A DNA stretch of 64,000 bases from HdN1 sp964473645. Its GTDB lineage: Bacteria > Pseudomonadota > Gammaproteobacteria > Pseudomonadales > Ketobacteraceae. The notes under the pieces are model-generated. The model was not told the DNA's origin. It was given only the letters and a program-made list of their open reading frames with translations, and did no database searches. Location: NCBI GenBank assembly GCA_964473645.1, contig CAYYPW010000007.1, positions 124,001 through 188,000 on the forward strand, read 5' to 3'. The first letter of the stretch is position 1. The number at the start of each line of letters is the position of its first letter. Of this stretch, positions 42,775 to 51,034 are shown in pieces. Made by a program: the position numbers and the translations under genes.

Positions 42775-43412
42775 CAGACAAACATACGATTTTGATCGTC
42801 GACGATCACCCCCTCATGCGCAAAGGTTTACGTCAGCTTATCGATATGGACGATGAACTCGAATGTATCGGTGAAGCTGCCAGCGGTGATGAAGCCGTGC
42901 GCCTTGCCGTTGCCAATGAACCCGATGTGATCCTGCTGGATCTCAACATGCCGGGCATGAGCGGCATCGATACGCTGAAAGCATTACGAACCGCCGAAAT
43001 TTTTGCACGCGTCATCGTTTTTACCGTCTCGGACAATCAGGACGATGTCATCACATCATTGAAAGCCGGCGCCGATGGCTATTTGTTGAAAGACACAGAT
43101 CCAGATGAAGTCATGGCGGCCATACACCAAGTGGTTGACGGTCAACTCACTATTAGCGAAAAGTTGTCGCAGGTGCTCGCCACTGCGATTAGCAAACGTC
43201 GTGAAAGTGGCCCCAACATCGATAGCCTCACAGATCGGGAAAAGCAGATTCTCAAAGCGATCGCAGCGGGTTACAGCAACAAGATTATTGGGCGAAAACT
43301 GGATATTGCAGAGGGAACCGTAAAGGTGCACGTGAAAAAGGTGTTGAAAAAACTCGGGTTTCGCTCCCGTGTCGAAGCTGCTATTTGGGCCGTAGAACAA
43401 GGGCTTAAATAG
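42771..43412 (+). CDS. narL: Nitrate/nitrite response regulator
   Basis: This 213-residue regulator has a receiver domain with phospho-acceptor Asp57 (VILLDLNMPGMSG) and a LuxR/NarL-type helix-turn-helix (about residues 150-205, LTDREKQILKAIAAGYSNKI). Length and domain layout equal Escherichia coli NarL (216). It is translationally coupled to narX by a four-base overlap. The 7-2-7 heptamer pairs upstream of narK1 and of the narG operon are its expected binding sites. Confidence 0.95.
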   Translation: MTDKHTILIVDDHPLMRKGLRQLIDMDDELECIGEAASGDEAVRLAVANEPDVILLDLNMPGMSGIDTLKALRTAEIFARVIVFTVSDNQDDVITSLKAGADGYLLKDTDPDEVMAAIHQVVDGQLTISEKLSQVLATAISKRRESGPNIDSLTDREKQILKAIAAGYSNKIIGRKLDIAEGTVKVHVKKVLKKLGFRSRVEAAIWAVEQGLK

Positions 43413-43431
43413 GCTGGTTCGCGTTTTTCAT

Positions 43432-43476
43432 GGTGGCGTGAACCAACACGCCACCCCTGCCCCTTTTATAGGGGCA
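43432..43476 (+). terminator. Tandem hairpins downstream of narL
   Basis: Two inverted repeats follow narL: GGTGGCGTG/CACGCCACC (43432-43455) and TGCCCCT/AGGGGCA (43458-43476). A strong T-run is absent, so this may be a weak terminator or an mRNA-end structure. A further 14-bp palindrome GCGTATCCATACGC (43493-43506) lies before the next gene. Confidence 0.4.
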
Positions 43477-43594
43477 TCCTTCCAATTTGCTTGCGTATCC
43501 ATACGCTTGTCTGCCAGGCAATTAATTTCTATTGCTTTTTCTCACAACAGCAGAGTAGCCTAGAAGTCACTGTGGGCTTTCAGAGATTCACTCT

Positions 43595-44341
43595 ATGATG
43601 GACCATGACCACGACTCTACGCTGGTTCGATGTACCGCCAACGACCGGCAAAAACCACGCTTTCGTATCGGCGATTTTTATCCCGTGTCGAGCACGCTTT
43701 TCAATGGCGAACCCGCGACAGAAATTTTCTTTCAAGGTTGTCCCTGGCACTGCAAGCAATGCCAACAACCTACATTAATGTCAACGCTCGATGATGGCAG
43801 CTATGATTGGCAAGATATTCTCTATTACCTCATGGGTAGACGAGGCTTGATCGATCATGTGGTGTTTAATGGTGCCGAGCCGCTGAGTCAGTCCCACTTG
43901 ATTGAAGCCATTCTGCAGTGCAAATCCATGGGCTTCGTAGTGGGATTGCATACCTGCGGCATCTATCCCTTGCGTTTAAAAACAGTACTGCCGCTGATCG
44001 ACTGGGTATGGTTTGAAATTTTTGGGCTTCCCGAAAACTATGCCAGGAATAACAATTTGCCGGGCAGTGGGCATCACGCCTGGGGTGGGCTGCGCATGGC
44101 CCTCGATTCAGGGATACCCGTGGTGTGTGAACTCTATGCACCGCAAGCCTCTGCATTGCGCCAGAACCTGCCAGAAACGGCGACGCAACTCGCCAACGTA
44201 GGCGTGCAACACCTGGTACTGACGGTGGGCCCTGAAGAGCCTGAGCAATTGGGTGAATATTCGCACGAACTACAAGACATCGCCCGCCAATTTGCCCATA
44301 TCAGTGTACGCCCCGGTAAACGTACATCGCTGTCAGTGTAA
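43595..44341 (+). CDS. NrdG-like radical SAM activating protein
   Basis: This 248-residue radical SAM protein resembles anaerobic ribonucleotide reductase activators. The cluster motif Cys49-x3-Cys53-x2-Cys56 is in FFQGCPWHCKQCQQP, following RIGDFYPVSSTLFNGEP. NrdG forms the glycyl radical on NrdD, using SAM and a [4Fe-4S] cluster. It is longer than Escherichia coli NrdG (154 residues) and there is no nrdD next to it. The substrate could be a distant NrdD or another glycyl radical or peptide target. Its place beside narXL fits expression without oxygen. Confidence 0.82.
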   Translation: MMDHDHDSTLVRCTANDRQKPRFRIGDFYPVSSTLFNGEPATEIFFQGCPWHCKQCQQPTLMSTLDDGSYDWQDILYYLMGRRGLIDHVVFNGAEPLSQSHLIEAILQCKSMGFVVGLHTCGIYPLRLKTVLPLIDWVWFEIFGLPENYARNNNLPGSGHHAWGGLRMALDSGIPVVCELYAPQASALRQNLPETATQLANVGVQHLVLTVGPEEPEQLGEYSHELQDIARQFAHISVRPGKRTSLSV

Positions 44342-44587
44342 CGCTCCCCGCAATGCGCCTTCATTTTCGCATTTGAAATGCCCGGCCCTATTGTCATCCG
44401 CAAACAGCATCAACCGACTCTGACATTTCATTTACTTCAATAAACAGCGCGCTATAGCTAGAGTTCAAGCGTGTAATATCCTTCTCAGCAGCGGATCGAC
44501 AACAAGACTGCACCCAGGATCGGGATAGCTACAGATAACTACAGTTAATGACGACGGCAGCGACAGACGCCTACAGAGGAAAACACC

Positions 44588-45421
44588 ATGACAAGCCTGA
44601 AAGGAAAAACCCTATTCATTACTGGCGCCAGCCGGGGTATCGGTAAAGAAATTGCGCTGCGTGCCGCACGAGAAGGTGCGAATATCGTGATCGCAGCCAA
44701 AACCGCAGAACCCCACCCCAAGCTGCCAGGCACCATTTACAGCGCAGCAGAAGAAGTCGAGGCCGCCGGTGGAAACGCGCTGCCACTGATGGTCGATATT
44801 CGGGAAGAAGCGCAAGTCGATGACGCCATCGCCAAAGCGGTCGCGCATTTTGGCGGTATTGATATTTTGGTGAACAACGCGAGTGCAATCAATCTCACGG
44901 GAACGCTCGCGCTGGATATGAAACGATTTGACTTGATGCATCAAATCAATTTTCGCGGTACTTTCCTCTGTTCAAAAAAGGCGGTGCCGCATTTGAAAAA
45001 ATCTGCAAACCCCCATGTACTTAACCTGTCACCGCCACTGTCGACCAATCCACGCTGGTTCGCACCGCATGTGGGCTACAGCATGGCAAAATATGGCATG
45101 AGCTTTTGTGTACTGGCCATGGCCGAGGAATTTCGCCGTGACGGGATCGCTTTTAATGCGTTGTGGCCACGCACGGCCATTGCAACGGCAGCAGTGCAGA
45201 ATCACCTGGGCGGCGATATGGCGATGAAGCATTCGCGCAAGCCCACCATCATGGCCGATGCAGCTTACCATGTGCTTACTAAAAACAGCCGTGAGTTTAC
45301 CGGCAATTTCTGTATTGACGATGAAGTGCTGAAAGCTGCAGGAGTCACCGATTTAAAACACTACCAAGTGGATGAATCGCTTGCAGAAAACCAGTTGCTT
45401 CCAGACTTCTTTATTGATTGA
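44588..45421 (+). CDS. HSDL2-like short-chain dehydrogenase
   Basis: This 277-residue SDR has the cofactor loop TGASRGIGKE at residues 13-22, the structural NNAS motif, and catalytic Tyr and Lys in GYSMAKYG. The usual catalytic serine region reads LNLSPPLS, as in the HSDL2 (hydroxysteroid dehydrogenase-like 2) subgroup, which acts on fatty acyl or steroid-like substrates. A GAGGAAA site precedes the start. It stands at the head of a run of lipid-type genes and converges on the acyltransferase gene across a hairpin. Confidence 0.88.
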   Translation: MTSLKGKTLFITGASRGIGKEIALRAAREGANIVIAAKTAEPHPKLPGTIYSAAEEVEAAGGNALPLMVDIREEAQVDDAIAKAVAHFGGIDILVNNASAINLTGTLALDMKRFDLMHQINFRGTFLCSKKAVPHLKKSANPHVLNLSPPLSTNPRWFAPHVGYSMAKYGMSFCVLAMAEEFRRDGIAFNALWPRTAIATAAVQNHLGGDMAMKHSRKPTIMADAAYHVLTKNSREFTGNFCIDDEVLKAAGVTDLKHYQVDESLAENQLLPDFFID

Positions 45422-45431
45422 AAGAGAATGC

Positions 45432-45463
45432 CCGGCACGAGTGGCAAATGCCCTTCGTGCCGG
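45432..45463. terminator. Bidirectional hairpin between SDR and acyltransferase genes
   Basis: A 9-bp perfect stem (CCGGCACGA with TCGTGCCGG) lies between two convergent stop codons and is followed by AAATTT. It probably ends both transcripts. Confidence 0.5.
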
Positions 45464-45467
45464 AAAT

Positions 45468-46883
45468 TTACTCGTTTAATGATGCAATCAGACGCGCCAC
45501 CGTGCGATCCGCGATGGCCGCCAAACGTTCCCGTGTCAGGCTATTACAGCCATTGAACGACCAAATCATGCGACCATGCATGGTCGCCGCCGACGTGCTC
45601 AAATAATTCAACACTGTGGTATTGGTGCCAAACCCAAAACTGGCAACGACAATGTCGCTGTCCTCAACGTCGATCGTTACGCGTCCCAGATTCGATACTG
45701 CTAATCCTTCTGGATGCAAACGCCCGATAAATTCACTGAAGGCACGAAAGTTGTTCATCCCCAAACCATGGCCTAAACGAATAAAATGACGATGCATGGC
45801 CGGGTGAAAGAACGGTAAAGGGGTGGCAATGGAATGCTGCAGTTGCTCATGAATTTTTCGCGTCAACGGCCAGAATGGCGTATTCGCGGTCAACGCATGC
45901 AGACTGGTCGCACCTGACGCAAATAGGCCACAATCTTCCCCCACTGGCGGATCAAGGCGATCCCGCATATCCAACACTTGGCTGCACGCAGTACGTTGTA
46001 AAAAGCCCGTCGGCGAATCTTCTGCAACGGTTAACGACAGGGCAGCATTCAACACGCATTGCAAGGTGGTTCCTTCCACTTTGGCTTTACGTGCCAGGGC
46101 TTGCATTATTTCGGGTTCAACCACTCTCGGCTCGATCATGACACCCGGCGTGTGCTCGACTACCTCAGGATCTTTGTAACGCTGTAATCCCATCGGGAAT
46201 CCCACGCCCTCCAAGAACTGGGTGACGGCTTTCAAAGTATTCCAGGCTTTTTTCAGACTTTCAGTGCCCGCCCATGGGTCGAGCTTGGGCATGCGATCCC
46301 CGTAGTAGCCGACCGGCGCCAATGGCTGCAGGCGCGGCGACAATCCACTTCGCTGCTGTTTGATCGATTGCAGAATATCGCGGGTCAAATAAATCGCTGA
46401 TTTGCCGTCACTCACCGAATGATGAAAGGACATCACAAGAGAGGAATCTGCATCGGCATGTCGCACCAGCACGCAACGCATCAAGGGACCTGTTTCCGAG
46501 TCCAGCGCCGTGTTAACCTCGGTCTCGAGAATGCGCCAACTGCGATCCACATCGGCTTCAATCACTTGCAAATCAATTTCGCCGACCCCTGAGCGAAACC
46601 AGGGCCGATTGTTTTCGTCGCATACAATCTTGACGCGCAATAAGGGATGACGATATTGCAACGCCAACAGCGCTTCGCGTAATTGAGCTATGTCTAAATT
46701 CCCTGTAAACCGCACCACTACACCAAAATTTATGGGAGCCTGTGCATCGAAACGCCAGTAAAGATTTTCAGTGGCACCCAGCGGGCGCTCAATGGCCTCT
46801 TCTTTTTCAAACACGTGAGATTCCTTAACATACGCTGCATAACACTCGCCCGCCGGCATGTGCGCAGAACTACCGTACTTCAT
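45468..46883 (-). CDS. Condensation-domain acyltransferase (WS/DGAT or PapA-like)
   Basis: This 471-residue protein has the acyltransferase/condensation fold. The active-site motif HHxxxDG is His154-His155-SVS-Asp159-Gly160 in MSFHHSVSDGKSA. Family members join acyl groups from CoA or carrier proteins to alcohols or amines. They include wax ester synthases, PapA5 and stand-alone condensation enzymes. The DFGWG-like latch of non-ribosomal synthetases is not clear. It sits in a single-gene unit, divergent from the truncated haemoglobin gene. The lipid enzymes nearby favour an ester-forming role, which is inference. Confidence 0.8.
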   Translation of the reverse strand: MKYGSSAHMPAGECYAAYVKESHVFEKEEAIERPLGATENLYWRFDAQAPINFGVVVRFTGNLDIAQLREALLALQYRHPLLRVKIVCDENNRPWFRSGVGEIDLQVIEADVDRSWRILETEVNTALDSETGPLMRCVLVRHADADSSLVMSFHHSVSDGKSAIYLTRDILQSIKQQRSGLSPRLQPLAPVGYYGDRMPKLDPWAGTESLKKAWNTLKAVTQFLEGVGFPMGLQRYKDPEVVEHTPGVMIEPRVVEPEIMQALARKAKVEGTTLQCVLNAALSLTVAEDSPTGFLQRTACSQVLDMRDRLDPPVGEDCGLFASGATSLHALTANTPFWPLTRKIHEQLQHSIATPLPFFHPAMHRHFIRLGHGLGMNNFRAFSEFIGRLHPEGLAVSNLGRVTIDVEDSDIVVASFGFGTNTTVLNYLSTSAATMHGRMIWSFNGCNSLTRERLAAIADRTVARLIASLNE

Positions 46884-46894
46884 CGTCGTTCCCT

Positions 46895-46908
46895 CTGATC
46901 TGGATCAA
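46895..46908 (+). promoter_or_regulatory. FNR/Anr-like box upstream of the truncated haemoglobin gene
   Basis: CTGATctggATCAA differs from the FNR consensus at one position and is centred 65 bp before the haemoglobin start codon. It is too close to the divergent acyltransferase start (18 bp) to activate that gene as a class II site. Confidence 0.6.
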
Positions 46909-46966
46909 GCCTGTTTACTTTCTTTAAATGCAACATGCGATTTTCCATTGAATGCAGGAGTGTCGC

Positions 46967-47353
46967 ATGTCAGAGCCAAACCCTTATCAGCTTCTCGGTG
47001 GCGAAACCGGCATACGCCAATTGTCTGAAGCTTTCTATAACGCCATGGATCGTTTGCCAGAAGCCGCCACCATACGTCACATGCACGGTGACAATCTCGA
47101 TACGATCAAAGAGCGTCTATTCGAATTCCTCAGCGGTTGGCTGGGCGGCCCACCCCTCTTTCAAGAGCGCCAGGGCTCGGTCTGTATTACCGCCCAACAT
47201 CGCCGCTTTCCTATTGGAGAAGCCGAACGCGATCAATGGTTGCTTTGCATGGATCACGCCTTACAAGAGGTCGGCGCCAGCGACGAGGTCAAACGTCTAC
47301 TCAAGGAGCCTCTCTACCGAATAGCGGATTTCCTGCGGAGCGATAAACGGTAA
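46967..47353 (+). CDS. Group II truncated haemoglobin
   Basis: This 128-residue 2-over-2 globin has proximal His78 in TAQHRRFPIG and Trp91 at the G8 position typical of groups II and III. The segment FEFLSGWLGGPPLFQER also marks group II. Such globins bind oxygen and detoxify nitric oxide or peroxides in the cytoplasm. The ATG at 46967 has AGGAG before it; an in-frame ATG 15 bases upstream overlaps that site. The FNR-like box upstream and the nitrate respiration genes 2.6 kb away fit a role against nitrosative stress in low oxygen. Confidence 0.92.
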   Translation: MSEPNPYQLLGGETGIRQLSEAFYNAMDRLPEAATIRHMHGDNLDTIKERLFEFLSGWLGGPPLFQERQGSVCITAQHRRFPIGEAERDQWLLCMDHALQEVGASDEVKRLLKEPLYRIADFLRSDKR

Positions 47354-47448
47354 TCAATAACAGGTTAACACCGTATACCAAAACAGGCTATAGTCTCCCC
47401 ACAAATAGACGTCCCTCATCAGCCACCCCATCAACAGGGCAGCACGCC

Positions 47449-48714
47449 ATGTACGACATCATCTTGTGGGGCGCCACCGGCTTTACCGGTCGTCCCGCCG
47501 CCCGCTATCTGCAGGCACGTTACGCCCGTCAAGGCAAGATACGCTGGGCCATCGCCGGTCGTGACCGCGCCAAACTCGAGGCAGTTCGCAAGGCGATCAA
47601 CGCCCCCGATCTGGACATTCTGATCGTTCCTGGGGGCGATGCGGCCGCAGCCGAACGCGTGGCACGCAGCACCAAGGTGGTCTGCGCAACGGTGGCTCCC
47701 GCAGCACTTCATGCCAGTGAGATGGTGGCGGCGTGTGCTCGCCAGGGTACTGATTACTGTGATCTGAGTGGGGAGTTGCACTGGTTACGCCAGATGATCG
47801 ACACCCACGACAGCACCGCCCGTGCAAGTGGCGCCCGCATTCTCAACGCTTGCGGTTTCGACTCCATTCCCTCCGATTTGGGTGTGCAAATGCTCCAGCA
47901 GGAGGCGATGAAGCGCTTTGGTGAATATTGTCACACCATCAAAAACTGCTTTCATGAGGGACACATTGCGGTGTCAGGCGGTAGCTTTGCCAGTGGTAAA
48001 GGCGTGATGGAGGCTGCTGCACGTGATCCACACTTAGCCAAATTGCTGGAGAACCCGCATTTTCTCAACCCTAACGACCGCCTTGAGGGTGCTCCCAGCC
48101 CGGAGTTGCAGCAGGTGGTGTGGGATCGGGATTTTGATCAATGGATCATGCCCTTTCCGATTGGCGGGATTAACGCCCGCATTGTACGGCGATCGCATGC
48201 CCTGCAGGATTTTGCTTATGGCAAAAAATTCGTTTATGAAGAGGCAAAACTTGCAGGCAAAGGGTGGCTGAATCGCGTCAAGGCAGAGGCCGAAACCTAC
48301 GTCACCCGGTTGTTTATTGAAGCTGATCCCACTACCCGCTTTGGTCACATGTTGCATAGTCTTGGCCCGAAAGAAGGCGTTGGCCCCACAGACGATCAAG
48401 TGCGCAACAATGGCCCGTTCAGCTTTGAAATGATCGGCAAAACGCCCTCGGGTAAAACCTTACGGGGATACGTTTATAGCGATTGGGACCCCGGACACGG
48501 TGGCACCTCGGCCATGCTGTGCGACACCGCTGTGTGCCTGGCACTGACGCGGGATAAACCGGGTCGCCAAGGCGGATTCACGACCACCAGTGTTGCACTG
48601 GGCAATGTCTTGCGAGAACAGCTTGCGCAGCATGCATGTGTAGAGTTCGGCATTGGCACCCGCGAGAAGCAATCCCGTCGCGTGTTTCCGATGGATACAC
48701 TGACCACCGCATGA
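47449..48714 (+). CDS. Saccharopine dehydrogenase-family trans-acting enoyl reductase
   Basis: This 421-residue protein has an N-terminal Rossmann domain with ILWGATGFTGRPAARYL at residues 5-21, the NAD(P)-binding loop of the saccharopine dehydrogenase-like fold. The following ACGFDSIPSDLGVQML is diagnostic of the enoyl reductase subgroup (Rv2449c/Rv2953-like), rather than of lysine metabolism. The mycobacterial member Rv2953 reduces double bonds during phenolphthiocerol-type lipid synthesis. Many proteobacteria carry a copy among lipid genes. AGGG precedes the start, and no neighbouring polyketide synthase is visible. Confidence 0.87.
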   Translation: MYDIILWGATGFTGRPAARYLQARYARQGKIRWAIAGRDRAKLEAVRKAINAPDLDILIVPGGDAAAAERVARSTKVVCATVAPAALHASEMVAACARQGTDYCDLSGELHWLRQMIDTHDSTARASGARILNACGFDSIPSDLGVQMLQQEAMKRFGEYCHTIKNCFHEGHIAVSGGSFASGKGVMEAAARDPHLAKLLENPHFLNPNDRLEGAPSPELQQVVWDRDFDQWIMPFPIGGINARIVRRSHALQDFAYGKKFVYEEAKLAGKGWLNRVKAEAETYVTRLFIEADPTTRFGHMLHSLGPKEGVGPTDDQVRNNGPFSFEMIGKTPSGKTLRGYVYSDWDPGHGGTSAMLCDTAVCLALTRDKPGRQGGFTTTSVALGNVLREQLAQHACVEFGIGTREKQSRRVFPMDTLTTA

Positions 48715-48895
48715 GAAAAAAATTTATGTCGCATCTACTCAATTTGGATTAGGCGCCATCAGGGAGCAGAAAGGTATTATCCGAAGGGCGCATAACAATT
48801 TTGAATAAATGACTGACGATACAAGAGCAACGCGATTTTAAACCAGTACGATTCAAGAACAACACGATACGAGACCAACAATAGGAGAGAACACC

Positions 48896-49528
48896 ATGTG
48901 GGTAGGTCGCATACTTGACGACAAGAAACACATTGATATGAAGGATTTCAATCCGCGCGCGATTGCCGATGCAGGCCGTAAGCTGCTCGAAACCATCAAG
49001 GAGCCACAACGTCGCGCGATTCTGGAAAATTTTATTGAACACGCAGAATCAGAGTGCACGGGCGACTACGAGCGACTGATTGCCAGCTGCTCCAGCAAGA
49101 GCCAAACCTACGCGGTATATGGTGCTGACGACGGCATCAAAGAAATCCAACCGCAAACCGTAGAAGACATGAAAGGCTTTTACCGCAGCCTGCTCGAAAG
49201 CAATGTGTATTTCATTCACGGTGAAGTTGAAAAATTGATCGTGGGCGATCACGACCTCTACGTCGAAATCATCCTGCACCAACTCTACCCCGGTGAAGTA
49301 GTGCCGCTTGCTTTCGGTTTTGATTTCGGTGAAGAAGGCGAGGTGTACCAGCTGACACAACGTGTCGCGACCGTATTCTGCTTCGACGATGAAAACAAAG
49401 GCTGTGCAGAACATTCCTTTACCGATGGCCCGACCAAGCCAGAGTGGCTGCGCAAAGAAGACCCGCGCACGGTGCCTGAGCAATTCTGGAACAACCCGCT
49501 AACTGGCGCTCGTAAAAAACCGTTCTGA
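48896..49528 (+). CDS. Hypothetical protein, possibly NTF2-like
   Basis: This 210-residue soluble protein lies behind a good AGGAG site, with its own terminator. An N-terminal helical part (to about residue 60) is followed by a region of strand-like segments such as NVYFIHGEVEKLIVGDHDLYVEI and GEVVPLAFGFDFGEEGEVYQL, which would fit an NTF2/SnoaL-type cone. Two late cysteines (FCFDDENKGC) are present. I do not recognise a named family. The context is lipid-type enzymes on both sides. Confidence 0.65.
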   Translation: MWVGRILDDKKHIDMKDFNPRAIADAGRKLLETIKEPQRRAILENFIEHAESECTGDYERLIASCSSKSQTYAVYGADDGIKEIQPQTVEDMKGFYRSLLESNVYFIHGEVEKLIVGDHDLYVEIILHQLYPGEVVPLAFGFDFGEEGEVYQLTQRVATVFCFDDENKGCAEHSFTDGPTKPEWLRKEDPRTVPEQFWNNPLTGARKKPF

Positions 49529-49567
49529 TTTGTCTTTTATCCAACGACATCAGACCTCGACACCCCA

Positions 49568-49601
49568 CATAAAGGCGCTCACAAGGCGCCTTTATGTTTT
49601 C
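49568..49601 (+). terminator. Rho-independent terminator of the 210-residue gene
   Basis: An 11-bp perfect stem (CATAAAGGCGC with GCGCCTTTATG) and a seven-base loop are followed by TTTT on the plus strand, 40 bp past the stop. Confidence 0.8.
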
Positions 49602-49612
49602 ACGCATAAGGT

Positions 49613-50872
49613 TCAAGTTTTGGCGAGCACCGGCATGCCATACTGCAACTGTCCAAATTGAAAGCTCGGTTTCAAGCCAGGAAAACTCCAATAAGGCGTG
49701 AGTTCCGAAGAAGGTACGAAATTATAAAAATCCGGATTACGCGGATTCGGCCCGGCGATCGTTTTCTCTACCACCATCGAAATATACTGATCCAACCCAC
49801 GTTCCAGCGTATTGCCGTTGAGGATGACTTCCATACCGGTGCGTTGGGCATAGTCACGCACGCCTGGAATTCTGGAATGCAAGGGCGCATAGTTGTCGGC
49901 AGAAATGCCATTTTCGCTGGTCACCAACAGGCCGTCCGGCGTATTCACAACCAGACTATGATTCCCCTCGGTATGGCCAGGTGATTGCACCAACGCAACA
50001 CCGTCGCCCAGGATTACACTGTGTTCCAATAAAATCACCCGTTCCGGCGGAATCCCCGCGATACCATTGGGACAATACCAATACGCTTGCGGAGGCAATA
50101 ACGCCAACGTTGAGTCCCATTCCTGCTTCATGACCAACAATTTGGCATTGGGAAAATACCCAGGCGTGGTCTCGGAACCCAGCCATTTTCTTGCATCCTG
50201 AGTATGCAGGTGATCATACGAAATGTAGTCCACCTGCTCGGGGCGAATGCCCGCGATGTGCAAAGCATCCTCAACCCGCTGAACAATCGGCGCGAGCCAT
50301 TTGTCAACTTTGGGTGCCAATGGCCCCGCTCGTTCAGACAGCTGCTTGAAAAAAGGCGTCTCACGATTGGCGTCAATGTCGGAAGGAGAAAACAGCAAGG
50401 TTTTCAGCCCCTCGCGCGTATTGAACTGAATGATAAAAATACGATTGAAAATATGTAATAGCGGCGTGGGCACCGTGGTCGCATTCAGCAAACCGTAACG
50501 TGTCGGATAAGGGACGCGCACCAGATCCATGGAACGATAGAACACCGCGTGCGGCGCTGCCAGCATGCGCTCACGAAACGCCTGCGCAGCCTTGCGTGCA
50601 GTGGCCAGACGGGTTTGTGGGTGCGGGTCCTGGCGGGTATTATCGAGTTCGGGTACCGCAACGAATCCAAAGTGATCGTGCTGCCGAGCCACCTCGTTTG
50701 CAGGCGTCAGACGTTCGGTGGCTGGCACCGGTGAATCCTGCGCTGGCGATGTTGATTTGGGTTTAGCATTCGTCTTGCTGCTGGTTTTGGTGCTGGCTTT
50801 ACTGCTCGTTTTGGCGCTGGCTTTACTGTTAGTTTTGGTGCTTTTTTTGTTCTCATCCGGCGTGGTCGCCAT
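49613..50872 (-). CDS. MBL-fold metallohydrolase with a Lys/Ser/Thr-rich N-terminal tail
   Basis: This 419-residue protein has a tail (residues 9-45) of repeating Lys-Thr-Ser-Lys-Ala units, followed by a metallo-beta-lactamase-fold domain. The first metal motif reads DHLHTQDARKW (His221, His223, Asp226) rather than the canonical HxHxDH, so the spacing of the metal-binding acid is shifted. The second motif, SPGHTEGNH (about residue 302), is normal. The position of the bridging aspartate reads SENGISADNY. It may bind metal in a changed way or be a specialised branch. The substrate is unknown. The repetitive tail resembles cationic, disordered tails of DNA-associated or surface proteins, which is a loose comparison. 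Confidence 0.75.
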   Translation of the reverse strand: MATTPDENKKSTKTNSKASAKTSSKASTKTSSKTNAKPKSTSPAQDSPVPATERLTPANEVARQHDHFGFVAVPELDNTRQDPHPQTRLATARKAAQAFRERMLAAPHAVFYRSMDLVRVPYPTRYGLLNATTVPTPLLHIFNRIFIIQFNTREGLKTLLFSPSDIDANRETPFFKQLSERAGPLAPKVDKWLAPIVQRVEDALHIAGIRPEQVDYISYDHLHTQDARKWLGSETTPGYFPNAKLLVMKQEWDSTLALLPPQAYWYCPNGIAGIPPERVILLEHSVILGDGVALVQSPGHTEGNHSLVVNTPDGLLVTSENGISADNYAPLHSRIPGVRDYAQRTGMEVILNGNTLERGLDQYISMVVEKTIAGPNPRNPDFYNFVPSSELTPYWSFPGLKPSFQFGQLQYGMPVLAKT

Positions 50873-51034
50873 GCGTTATTCTCCTTGTTCTATTCATTGC
50901 GTGGCGCTACACAGCGTTGCCCGTTATGACAGCCCCAGTATACCGTGGTCATGGCGACAAAAAAGGGGAAAAGGCGACAGAGACTATCGCGAGGTTGTCT
51001 ATACGCGACCGTGCTGGATCGACGACGTTCTGGC

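Noticed and set aside
50740..50850. Repetitive DNA in the MBL gene considered as a mobile or CRISPR element
   Set aside because: It is in frame and encodes a Lys/Ser/Thr-rich tail, so it is low-complexity coding sequence.
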